Assembly: GCA_023265215.1 (NCBI GenBank)
Contig: JAHFUH010000374.1
Coordinates: forward strand, 1 to 5,741
From: Acidobacteriota bacterium
GTDB taxonomy: Bacteria > Acidobacteriota > UBA6911
Length of the DNA stretch: 5,741 bases
Direction: 5' to 3'
Translations under genes and position numbers: made by a program
Notes under the pieces: generated by a model
Told to the model about the DNA's origin: nothing
The model's database searches: none
Seen by the model: the letters and a program-made list of their open reading frames with translations, nothing else
Part shown: in pieces, positions 1 through 5,741 of the stretch
Position numbering within the stretch: the first letter of the stretch is position 1
How the letters are laid out: every line of letters starts with the position of its first letter

Positions 1-155
1 GGAAAGTGATCCAGGCGACGCCGGTGAGTGGCCCCAACATATTTTACGCTGAAGCCGTGAAAGCGGCGATGAAATGGCGCTACAAGCCTGCAACGATTAA
101 CGGAACGAACGTGCCAAGCAAGAGTTCGGTCAAAATGCAATTCAAGTTTAATTGA
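1..155 (+). CDS. TonB-family protein, C-terminal domain (5' truncated by window edge)
   Basis: The frame beginning at position 3 is open from the window edge to TGA at 153-155 and encodes about 50 residues. They read like the end of a TonB C-terminal domain: an alternating A..A...W.Y.PA pattern (EAVKAAMKWRYKPATINGT), then NG..V, then a final beta-strand with V.M.F.F just before the stop. In characterised proteins this domain sits in the periplasm and contacts TonB boxes of outer-membrane receptors, coupling them to the ExbB/ExbD proton-motive-force complex. In some phyla, however, the same domain ends soluble or multi-domain proteins of other function. The N-terminal membrane anchor and proline-rich linker lie outside the window, so full-length architecture and partner are unknown. 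The next gene begins 9 nt downstream on the same strand, so the two are probably co-transcribed. Confidence 0.82.
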   Translation, partial: KVIQATPVSGPNIFYAEAVKAAMKWRYKPATINGTNVPSKSSVKMQFKFN

Positions 156-167
156 GGAGGAAGAATG
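154..167 (+). promoter_or_regulatory. Strong Shine-Dalgarno overlapping the upstream stop codon
   Basis: GAGGAGG at 154-160 is a near-perfect anti-16S match. It begins inside the TGA stop (153-155) of the TonB-domain gene and lies 4 nt before the ATG at 165-167. It fixes the start of the 80-residue gene and suggests that ribosomes ending the first gene can reinitiate on the second. Confidence 0.75.
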
Positions 168-407
168 CTGACGGATCAACAGAAGCACAAATTTGAGCTG
201 ACGCGACAAATGGCCAAAGAGGAACTGGAGCAGTTGGACAGGGAAATCAGCGCAGAGCTGGCGAAGGTAAAGGACCGGCTTCTCGATCTTCAACAGGCGA
301 AAAAAGCCGTGAAACAGATCTACGACGGGGCCTGCGCAAGGATGGGAGTCAAATCGATGCTGGAAATGACGGACCTGAATCTTACCGATCTTGTGAAACA
401 ACCGTAA
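165..407 (+). CDS. Small coiled-coil protein of unknown function (80 aa)
   Basis: No family recognised. The product is 80 residues, highly charged (many K, E, D, Q) and predicted to be mostly helical. From about residue 21 to 52 a heptad pattern is visible, with a-positions L21, I28, V35, L42 and V49 all hydrophobic and d-positions L24, A45 and I52. Polar E31 and R38 occupy the central d-positions, so any coiled coil would be short or imperfect. There is no signal peptide or membrane segment, so it should be cytoplasmic. One cysteine (C57) follows the helix, and the last 20 residues look like a separate short tail. The ATG has a strong Shine-Dalgarno 4 nt upstream and lies 9 nt after the TonB-domain gene, which supports a real translated gene in the same transcript. 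Its 3' end overlaps the convergent 311-aa gene by 26 bp. A role with the TonB-domain protein is possible from position only. Confidence 0.72.
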   Translation: MLTDQQKHKFELTRQMAKEELEQLDREISAELAKVKDRLLDLQQAKKAVKQIYDGACARMGVKSMLEMTDLNLTDLVKQP

Positions 408-1317
408 CAGGACCGCTGTTTCTTTCTTTTTCGATCCCGCCCTCAATCGCCGATCTTCTCAGGTCAGCAGGCAGTTGACTGAGTTCTGCATAAGATTTAC
501 ATAGAAGATTGCACGAAAACACGACATCCTTCTCTATAAAATCACTGAGCTGCGAAGGCCTGCACAGGTCGGGCTCTTTGCTTGCAATATCTGCGAGAAT
601 GGAAAACATATCTCCCCATGCGCCATGGCTTATGTAGGATGCGCGAAGTATGAATTTGATCAACGGAATTGACAGGTTCACATCCTGCAATGCGCGCCTG
701 ATGAGATCTTCACGCAGCGAAAACCCCGATTTCGGAAGATTGATTACTTGTTTGATCATGACTTGGTAAGCAAGCAAACGTTCGAAGATGAAGGCTTTCA
801 GGAACTCGCCTTTAACAAGATAAACTTCCGCCCGGTCTCTCAGTAACGAAACATCCTCTATATCGAAGTCTATTGTTTTTATATCCATTCCCGCCTGCCG
901 CAAAGATTGGCGGAATTTATTCATGAACTCCTGCAGCCCTTTGTCAAATAGAGTGGATGCATTCCCTACATATACGGCAAAGGTTCTCGTCAGCTGATTG
1001 GTCAATTCCAGGATGGGATTAATATCCGCTTCCGCGCCGGTCCAGGAAGGGATTTCAACGGCAGCCAGCGCCTCGAAATTTCCCAGTTCCTCCAGCGCAT
1101 CCAGTTTGAGCGTCAGGTCTTCTTTTGAATACTCTCTTCGATCCGAGTGCTCCTGCTGCACCAGTGCTTCAAAACGGGCCGGATCGTCAACCAGAATATT
1201 GATTACCTCTTCCTGATTGAGTATGTATGGAATCATCCGGGCGTCGTGAATGCAGCCGGAGATCAGGTTCCCGATCAGAATTGCCATTTTTTGACTGATT
1301 TCGCGAGACGCCTGCAT
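382..1317 (-). CDS. Hypothetical protein, 311 aa, helical, no recognised family
   Basis: I do not recognise this protein. It is 311 residues with normal globular composition, rich in L, I, E, D, R and K and apparently mostly helical. There is no signal peptide, no convincing membrane segment and no Walker, zinc-finger or catalytic motif. Cysteines are C22, C252, C269 and C273. The last two form a single CxxxC that is not paired with another metal-type motif. Residues 160-185 (RAEVYLVKGEFLKAF and following) have an A..Y...G...KA spacing faintly like a TPR helix pair, but one weak match is not a domain call. The chosen ATG at 1315-1317 is preceded on its strand by AAAAGG (1328-1333), 10 nt upstream, a weak but plausible ribosome site. 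An alternative start is Met11. It is transcribed divergently from trmL and ends 26 bp inside the convergent 80-aa gene. Length, sustained open frame and composition favour a real gene over chance. Confidence 0.75.
   Translation of the reverse strand: MQASREISQKMAILIGNLISGCIHDARMIPYILNQEEVINILVDDPARFEALVQQEHSDRREYSKEDLTLKLDALEELGNFEALAAVEIPSWTGAEADINPILELTNQLTRTFAVYVGNASTLFDKGLQEFMNKFRQSLRQAGMDIKTIDFDIEDVSLLRDRAEVYLVKGEFLKAFIFERLLAYQVMIKQVINLPKSGFSLREDLIRRALQDVNLSIPLIKFILRASYISHGAWGDMFSILADIASKEPDLCRPSQLSDFIEKDVVFSCNLLCKSYAELSQLPADLRRSAIEGGIEKERNSGPVTVVSQDR
406..432 (+). terminator. Possible rho-independent terminator for the TonB-domain/coiled-coil transcript
   Basis: AACAG (406-410) pairs with CTGTT (416-420) around a 5-nt loop GACCG, followed directly by a T-rich tract, TCTTTCTTTTT (421-431). 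The stem is short and AT-containing, so it is weak. Its position, starting within the TAA stop of the 80-aa gene, is what one expects of a terminator. It lies inside the 3' coding end of the opposite-strand 311-aa gene. Confidence 0.4.
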
Positions 1318-1335
1318 GCCGATTGCACCTTTTAG

Positions 1336-1421
1336 AACTCAAGAGTAGTCCAGAGTAATGGATTGTAGGATTGCCTTCCAGCATAAACTTTTTGGATGTT
1401 CGAATCTTTGAGTCTTGAGTT
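1336..1421. repeat. 9-bp perfect inverted repeat in the divergent promoter region
   Basis: AACTCAAGA at 1336-1344 is the exact reverse complement of TCTTGAGTT at 1413-1421, with 68 nt between. The right arm covers the candidate trmL -35 (TTGAGT, 1415-1420), which is itself the second copy of a tandem TTGAGT-C-TTGAGT (1408-1420). The left arm lies 19 bp before the ATG of the 311-aa gene. This geometry would suit two half-sites for a looping regulator. A chance match of this length in 160 bp is roughly a one-in-twenty event, so function is unproven. Confidence 0.35.
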
Positions 1422-1441
1422 GTTTTGTCCAATGGTACAAT
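1415..1441 (+). promoter_or_regulatory. Candidate sigma-70-type extended -10 promoter for trmL
   Basis: TGGTACAAT at 1433-1441 fits the extended -10 form (TGn then TACAAT at 1436-1441). A -35-like TTGAGT at 1415-1420 is spaced 15 bp away, shorter than the usual 17, which an extended -10 can tolerate. Transcription would begin near 1448, leaving a leader of about 30 nt before the ATG at 1478. The ribosome site there is weak (AGAAGAG, 1464-1470). Confidence 0.42.
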
Positions 1442-1477
1442 TTCGGGTGTCCCGTGTCCGCGTAGAAGAGAATTCAA

Positions 1478-1960
1478 ATGGTAGATGCTTGCCTGATTCA
1501 TATTGCATTATACAAGCCGGAGATTCACCCGAATGCCGGCAACGTTGCCAGGCTTTGTGCAGCCAATGGACTTGCTTTGCATCTGGTCGGCAATCTTGGC
1601 TTTAGAATAGATGATCGTTCCGTTCGGCGGGCGGGATTGGATTATTGGCCGCATGTGGATCTTCGCCGCGAGCAGGATCTGGATGATTTGAATTCCAGTC
1701 TTCCCGGATCCCGCTTTTTTTACTTCAGCACCCACGCGAAACGTCTTTATACCGATGTTGAATACAGTACGGGCGATTGCCTGGTGTTTGGACCGGAGTC
1801 GAGGGGATTGCCGGAAGATCTGGTGCAGAGCAATTCGGAAAACTCATTGAAAATACCGATGCATACTTCAAATGTAAGAAGCCTGAATCTGGCATCCGCA
1901 GTAGCGATAGCGGCCTATGAAGCATTGAGGCAAATTCTGGGAAGAAAAATTGGCCGCTGA
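1478..1960 (+). CDS. trmL: tRNA (cytidine/uridine(34)-2'-O)-methyltransferase, TrmL/YibK type (SPOUT)
   Basis: This 160-aa protein matches the TrmL family in length (about 155-160) and motif order. TrmL is a SPOUT-class, trefoil-knot enzyme that uses S-adenosylmethionine to 2'-O-methylate the wobble nucleotide 34 of certain leucine tRNAs, acting in the cytoplasm as a homodimer. Visible motifs are an N-terminal strand ending in LYKPEIHPNAGN (family: PEIPxNTGN) at residues 11-22, RLCAANGLALHLV, then the RRAGLDYW segment, then the knot motifs: GPESRGLP (about residues 105-112), IPMHT, and VRSLNLASAVAIAAYEALRQ near the C-terminus. Small departures from the usual forms are NAGN for NTGN and NLA for NLS; the core arginines and glycines are kept. 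The ATG is the first start in frame that leaves only a five-residue extension over the E. coli protein. The stop at 1958-1960 overlaps the left arm of an inverted repeat. trmL converges on the ntrYX operon. Confidence 0.93.
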   Translation: MVDACLIHIALYKPEIHPNAGNVARLCAANGLALHLVGNLGFRIDDRSVRRAGLDYWPHVDLRREQDLDDLNSSLPGSRFFYFSTHAKRLYTDVEYSTGDCLVFGPESRGLPEDLVQSNSENSLKIPMHTSNVRSLNLASAVAIAAYEALRQILGRKIGR

Positions 1961-2011
1961 CGTACGCTGACTTTTTGATATTTTAAATATATTTTTTCAG
2001 CGGTGTCAGCG
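1955..2011. terminator. Nested inverted repeat in the trmL/ntrX convergent gap, probable terminator region
   Basis: Two stems nest: CGCTGAC (1955-1961) with GTCAGCG (2005-2011), and inside it CGCTGA (1965-1970) with TCAGCG (1997-2002), separated by a small GTA/GT internal loop. The 26-nt apical loop is almost pure A+T and contains near-palindromic ATATTTTAAATAT (1978-1990). Read on the minus strand, the structure begins 34 nt after the ntrX stop and is followed after 4-5 nt by a five-T run (1949-1945), so it resembles an intrinsic terminator for ntrYX. On the plus strand only TTTG follows, so termination of trmL here is less clear. The large loop is atypical for an intrinsic terminator. Confidence 0.45.
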
Positions 2012-2045
2012 TTTGTCCGCGGCTAAAATGATTTCCACTCGAAAA

Positions 2046-3437
2046 CTAGTGGTCGTCGCCTGGCTCGCCGTTTTCTCTGCCTGAATACGGGATGCCGAGC
2101 TGCCTCATCTTTCGATATAAGTTGCTTCGCTCGATCTGCAGCGCCTGGGCAGCCCGGCTCACATTGCCCTTGAATTCCATCAGTTTCTGCAGAATGAATT
2201 CCCTTTCGAACCTTTCCCGTGCGGTCTGAAGAGAAGCGGCCCCATCCTGTTCCAGCGCAAACGGGAGCGCCCGATTCAGGATTGATTCCGGCAAATCGAA
2301 GACATTGATGCGCTGCTGAGGCGTCATTATGACGAGGCGTTCCATTATATTTCGCAGTTCCCGCACATTGCCCGGCCAGGGATAGTTTTCCAGAATTTCG
2401 ACTGCCTTGTGCGTCAGCGCCGGCGGCTTCTTCCCGTTTTTGCCGGCAAAGTCCTCCAAAAAATAATTGGTGAGCGCCGAAATATCTTCCCTGCGTTCCC
2501 GCAGGGGAGGAAGCTGAAAGGGTATGACATTGAGGCGGTAGTACAAATCTTCCCGAAAGTTGCCCAACTCGATTTCCCGCTCCAGATTCTTGTTGGTGGA
2601 AGCGATGACGCGAACATCGACTTTCATGGAAGCATTGCCCCCTACGGGCGTGAAGCGTTGTTCCTCAAGGACCCGGAGCACCTTGGCCTGTGTTTTGGAA
2701 CTCATGTCGCCCACTTCATCCAGGAACAGTGTGCCGCAATCCGCCTGGGCGAATTTTCCCTCTTTGTCTTCGGAAGCTCCCGTGAACGAGCCCTTCACAT
2801 GCCCGAAAAGCTCGCTTTCAATAAGCTCTTCCGGTATGGCGGCGCAGTTCATTTCGATAAAAGTCTTGTCGCGCCGCGGGCTGTGCAAATGAAGCATGTG
2901 AGCCACAAGCTCTTTGCCGGTTCCATTCTCGCCATAGATCAGAACTCTTCCGTTGGTAGGAGCGGCAAAGGCGATCTGTTGACGCAAAGCCTGCATGGGC
3001 ACAGAATCGCCAATCATGACATACTTCCGTTCCACCTGCTCCATGAGGAGGCGATTCTGTTCCTCGAGCTGGTGCTGATGCAAAGCGTTCTTGACGACCA
3101 AAAGGGTCTTTTCGAGCGAGAGCGGCTTTTCCACGAAATCGAATGCGCCCAGCTTGGTTGCACGTACGGCTGTTTCGATGGAGCCGTGCCCCGAAATCAT
3201 GATTACACTTGTCGCAGGAGAGATTTGCCGTATTTTGGCCAGCGCTTCAAGGCCATCGATCCCCGGCAACCATATGTCCAGAAGCACGACAGGGAAGTGC
3301 TTCCTCAATAAAATCTCCAGTGCATCTTCACCGCTGGAAACCGCCTGGGGATCGAACCCCGCATCCTCGAGAATTCCCTGGAGCGAGGTTTGCACTCCCT
3401 TCTCATCGTCACAAATCAGTATTGCTGCGCGAGTCAT
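2046..3437 (-). CDS. ntrX: Sigma-54-dependent response regulator, NtrX type
   Basis: A 463-aa NtrC-family activator, the partner of the kinase encoded immediately upstream. Residues 1-120 are a receiver domain with acidic pair D10/D11, phospho-acceptor D54 (LLDIWLPG), S82 and K104. A short helical linker leads to the AAA+ sigma-54-interaction domain (about 140-370). It has Walker A GENGTGKE (169-176), the sigma-54-contacting loop GSFTGA (216-221), Walker B GTLFLDE (235-241), sensor I VRVIASTN (275-282), the FREDLYYRLN arginine motif (294-303) and sensor II PWPGNVREL (353-361). A Fis-type helix-turn-helix lies at about 424-448 (GNVSRAAQALQIERSNLYRK). The GENGTGKE form of Walker A is common in NtrX. 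The loop carries Ser where most activators have Ala (GAFTGA). Phosphorylation should drive oligomerisation and ATP-dependent opening of sigma-54 promoters; in known species targets concern nitrogen, respiration or the cell envelope, but targets here are unknown. The ATG overlaps the kinase stop by 4 bp (ATGA), with GAGG as ribosome site. It could be another NtrC-family member, but the pairing favours NtrX. Confidence 0.93.
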   Translation of the reverse strand: MTRAAILICDDEKGVQTSLQGILEDAGFDPQAVSSGEDALEILLRKHFPVVLLDIWLPGIDGLEALAKIRQISPATSVIMISGHGSIETAVRATKLGAFDFVEKPLSLEKTLLVVKNALHQHQLEEQNRLLMEQVERKYVMIGDSVPMQALRQQIAFAAPTNGRVLIYGENGTGKELVAHMLHLHSPRRDKTFIEMNCAAIPEELIESELFGHVKGSFTGASEDKEGKFAQADCGTLFLDEVGDMSSKTQAKVLRVLEEQRFTPVGGNASMKVDVRVIASTNKNLEREIELGNFREDLYYRLNVIPFQLPPLRERREDISALTNYFLEDFAGKNGKKPPALTHKAVEILENYPWPGNVRELRNIMERLVIMTPQQRINVFDLPESILNRALPFALEQDGAASLQTARERFEREFILQKLMEFKGNVSRAAQALQIERSNLYRKMRQLGIPYSGRENGEPGDDH

Positions 3438-5741
3438 AGGGCCTCATTTTGATCCGGATTCAGGCTGGTGCCAAGCGGCAATTCAATAATAATTTTTGCG
3501 CCTCCCGGGGCATTGGGTTCTGCACGGACATTTCCATGATGATCCGTTACAATTTGCCGCACGATCGCCAGCCCGAGTCCAGTTCCGCCTTTCCGGGTTG
3601 AGAAATAAGGAAGAAAGAGGCTGCCCTGATATTCTTCTGGGAATCCCCGGCCGGTGTCGGCGACTTCGATGCTCACCCGTTCCTGACGAAGATCAAGAGA
3701 AGTCCGAATGTACAGCAGTTTATTTAAATTCTCCGCCATCGCCTCAAGCGCATTGTCGAACAGGTTGATGAACACTCGTTTCATCTGCTCCGGATCAAGC
3801 CGGAGCGCGGGAATATTTGCATCGAAATCTTTTTGCACATGGACGCCGGCTATGCGGCCGTCATAGAGATTCAGCGCATTTTCTATAATGCGGTGCAGGT
3901 CCGCTTTTTCTTCAAGCCGAACTTCGGGAAGCCGGGCAAAGCGGGAGAATTCATCAACGAGGCTTTTGAGCGAGCCGGCTTCCTGGATGATGGTCTGGAC
4001 GCATTCGTTCAGGAGCTTGTCGTATTTCATCAGCTCCTCCTGCGGCAATCTCAGAAGATCATCCTGAGAAGAAAAGATCTGTTTGTAACGATATAAAATG
4101 CGCTCGGCGGAAAGCTGGATCGGCGTCAGCGGATTTTTTATTTCATGAGCCATGCGGCGGGCCACTTCCTGCCAGGCCGACATTTTTTCCATCCGGATCA
4201 GTTCGGTCATGTCGTCAAGAACAATAACCCAACCCCTGCGTCGCCCGGTGATGTCGTCCAGCGGAGTGACCGTAGCAGCCAGCTGGAGGCTCTTTCCCTG
4301 TAAGTTCAGCTCAATATTTCTTACAACTGTGCCCAGCACCTCCGCTTTTTGCAGCAGGCTGCGAAAAACTCTCCGGGCGGACGCCGGGACCACATCCTCG
4401 ATCTTGGAATTAACAAGCGAGCTCTCCGACTGCAGCATCCGGGTAGCGGCTTCATTCATCGTTCGGATGCGAAAATCGCTGTCGAGAGAAATGACCCCGG
4501 TGGCGATCGTTTGCAGAACTGTTTCGATATAGCGCCGCCGGTTGTCCAGCTCTGTGTTGGTTTGAACCAGGCTTTGCTGAGCGGCTTCGATTCTCTTCTC
4601 ATTCTCCTGAAGGTCACCCGTCATACGATTGAATGAGGTGATCAGGCTTCCGAGTTCGTCGATAGCCTGGCAATCCACACGGTGCCCGAGGTTCCCCATC
4701 GCCACAGCAGCGGCGCCCTGAGCCAGTGCTTCGATAGGAACTGTGATTCTTTTTGCCAGGTACAGGGCGAACCAGGAGAAGGCGAAAACAATGAGCAGCG
4801 TCAACAAGACCAGGAAGAGCAGAGTATTGATGCGCAGGGCTGTCTTCTCCTCCTTCAGCTGCTTGTATTTTTCGTAACCTTCCTCCACCGAGTCAGCGCT
4901 GAATTTTGCGCTTTGAGGATTGATGTCCTCCGTCAGGACGACTCCTGTGACATTTCCGTGAGAATCTCGAATGGGCGCTGTAGCCCAGGCTATCTCACAT
5001 AAAGCGTTGTTGGGCGTAACTCGAGCCGTTTGAAAACCCTGTTCCTTCCCGGAAATCGTCTGCGCCATCAGGCTGTAAACTTCTTTTTGATGATCGCTTA
5101 ATGAGTAGCGCACTTCCGGCGGTCCGAGACATGAAAGTCTGTTCCCGGCGTCCGCAACAAGATTGCCCTTGCCGTCGAACACCCGGATGTTGCCCAAATC
5201 GTATTGATAACACAATTCCTGCAGGCTCAACTGCACCTCGGACTGCGGTCCTTTCGCCTGGATGTATCCTGCGATAAAAGAGGCAAAGTACTTCGACTGT
5301 TTTTCCGCATCCGAATAATATTGCTGGGCGAGCATCCGGCTTTTTTCCATTATCTGGACAGGAGGTGCCCAGAGCCACGCCTCCGATGAACGAATCAGTC
5401 CGTAGGCCATAACGCACAACAGCATGGCGGGCAAAAGAGACAGCGCGATGAACGTGCTGACCATCTTTGTTTTAAATCCGCTCCCCACCTGCCCGCTTTT
5501 CCTTTCGAAATAAAGCTTGATCAGGTTCCTGCCTAGGACGGTGGCGAGAATCAGCAGCGCCAGAACGACCACCACTGTGCCGGAAAAGAAGAAGAGAGTA
5601 TTGCGAATGAACTTTGGGTTTCCAACCGATGTTCGATGCAGCAATATCTGGGTGGCCGCCAGAGATAGAACAAGAAATATGATGCCGGAGAGCACGTAAC
5701 GCCGGGTTCGGGCGGCGCTGCCTTTTTTGGGTGAATCGATA
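3434..5741 (-). CDS. ntrY: Membrane sensor histidine kinase, NtrY type (N-terminus beyond the window edge)
   Basis: The frame ends with TGA at 3434-3436 and is still open at the right edge. Numbering below is from the GTG at 5693-5695 (753 aa to the stop). Membrane helices are near 1-19, 33-55, 79-100 and 290-314. The 190 residues between the third and fourth form a probable periplasmic sensing region. Then come HAMP (about 314-366), a coiled linker, PAS (about 386-495), and the HisKA domain with H-box MAHEIKNPLTPIQLSAER (516-532, acceptor H517), a motif very typical of NtrY. The HATPase domain follows: N-box NLFDNALEAM (644-653), G1 DTGRGFP (680-686) and G2 GGTGLGLAIV (703-712). All catalytic motifs look intact. 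The GTG has no Shine-Dalgarno, and 15 sense codons precede it in frame, with a basic stretch (KKGSAARTRRY) that suits the cytoplasmic end of the first membrane helix. The true start is therefore probably outside the window. It should phosphorylate the regulator encoded next in the operon. Confidence 0.94.
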   Translation of the reverse strand, partial: IDSPKKGSAARTRRYVLSGIIFLVLSLAATQILLHRTSVGNPKFIRNTLFFFSGTVVVVLALLILATVLGRNLIKLYFERKSGQVGSGFKTKMVSTFIALSLLPAMLLCVMAYGLIRSSEAWLWAPPVQIMEKSRMLAQQYYSDAEKQSKYFASFIAGYIQAKGPQSEVQLSLQELCYQYDLGNIRVFDGKGNLVADAGNRLSCLGPPEVRYSLSDHQKEVYSLMAQTISGKEQGFQTARVTPNNALCEIAWATAPIRDSHGNVTGVVLTEDINPQSAKFSADSVEEGYEKYKQLKEEKTALRINTLLFLVLLTLLIVFAFSWFALYLAKRITVPIEALAQGAAAVAMGNLGHRVDCQAIDELGSLITSFNRMTGDLQENEKRIEAAQQSLVQTNTELDNRRRYIETVLQTIATGVISLDSDFRIRTMNEAATRMLQSESSLVNSKIEDVVPASARRVFRSLLQKAEVLGTVVRNIELNLQGKSLQLAATVTPLDDITGRRRGWVIVLDDMTELIRMEKMSAWQEVARRMAHEIKNPLTPIQLSAERILYRYKQIFSSQDDLLRLPQEELMKYDKLLNECVQTIIQEAGSLKSLVDEFSRFARLPEVRLEEKADLHRIIENALNLYDGRIAGVHVQKDFDANIPALRLDPEQMKRVFINLFDNALEAMAENLNKLLYIRTSLDLRQERVSIEVADTGRGFPEEYQGSLFLPYFSTRKGGTGLGLAIVRQIVTDHHGNVRAEPNAPGGAKIIIELPLGTSLNPDQNEAL

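Larger units (their letters stand above)
1318..1477. other. Divergent intergenic region between the 311-aa gene and trmL
   Basis: This 160-bp gap must carry start signals for two divergent genes. Towards trmL there is an extended -10 candidate (annotated separately). Towards the 311-aa gene the best I can see is TACAAT on the minus strand (1362-1367), about 45 bp before the ATG, but no good -35 sits at the right distance. A 9-bp inverted repeat (1336-1344 / 1413-1421) brackets most of the region. No small open frame here looks coding. Confidence 0.6.

Noticed and set aside
1187..1501. A 104-codon minus-strand open frame spanning the divergent gap and the start of the 311-aa gene
   Set aside because: Its composition is low-complexity (S, R, N, H, G), it overlaps both trmL and the 311-aa gene in other frames, and it has no supporting motif.
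1961..2045. Possible small RNA or attachment site in the AT-rich gap
   Set aside because: There is no tRNA end, integrase gene or direct-repeat pair flanking an insert. The inverted repeat is better explained as a terminator region.
2409..3311. A 300-codon plus-strand open frame
   Set aside because: It lies wholly opposite the clearly conserved ntrX gene. Its product resembles no protein family and is rich in H, F and R as expected of an antisense shadow.
3464..3484. TTGGCAC-like sequence on the minus strand near the ntrX start, considered as a sigma-54 -24 element
   Set aside because: No GC dinucleotide lies at the required 10-nt distance from GG, so the -12 element is missing. The match is within coding sequence.
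4995..5417. A 140-codon minus-strand frame inside ntrY, in a different frame
   Set aside because: It overlaps the conserved kinase on the same strand, is Arg/Gly-rich and has no family signal. It is not evidence of a frameshift because the kinase frame is intact.
1..5741. CRISPR array, IS element, prophage or defence cassette
   Set aside because: I saw no regularly spaced repeats, transposase or integrase motifs, or terminal inverted repeats with target duplications. Nearly all the sequence is accounted for by ordinary chromosomal genes.

Overview
The window is ordinary bacterial chromosome with dense coding and short intergenic gaps. It has no phage, IS element, CRISPR array or RNA gene that I can recognise. 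GC is moderate, apparently a little above 50% by eye. The gene types are a TonB C-terminal domain, an NtrY/NtrX two-component pair and a TrmL-type tRNA methyltransferase. They point to a Gram-negative (diderm) bacterium; Acidobacteriota or a deltaproteobacterial-type lineage would fit. That placement is inference from protein flavour only.

Layout, left to right. Positions 1-155 (+) are the 3' end of a gene encoding a TonB-type C-terminal domain. It is followed 9 nt later, with a strong Shine-Dalgarno overlapping the stop codon, by an 80-residue charged, coiled-coil-like protein (165-407, +). A 311-residue protein of unknown family (382-1317, -) runs towards it and the two reading frames overlap tail to tail by 26 bp. 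A hairpin plus U-rich tract sits at this junction, inside the 3' coding end of the 311-residue gene. A 160-bp divergent intergenic region (1318-1477) separates that gene from trmL (1478-1960, +) and holds an extended -10 promoter candidate and a 9-bp inverted repeat. trmL converges on the ntrYX pair across an 85-bp AT-rich gap with an imperfect nested inverted repeat (1955-2011), probably a transcription terminator region.

The right 60% of the window is a two-gene operon on the minus strand: a membrane histidine kinase of the NtrY type (3434 to the right edge) and then a sigma-54-dependent response regulator of the NtrX type (2046-3437). They overlap by 4 bp (ATGA), which implies translational coupling. 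The kinase would sense a signal through its membrane/periplasmic portion, autophosphorylate at His517 (numbered from a GTG at 5693-5695) and pass phosphate to Asp54 of the regulator, which would activate sigma-54 promoters. The kinase reading frame stays open to the right edge, so its true start lies outside the window.

I found no clear sign of an undescribed system. The least explained items are the 311-residue minus-strand protein and the small coiled-coil protein behind the TonB-domain gene.
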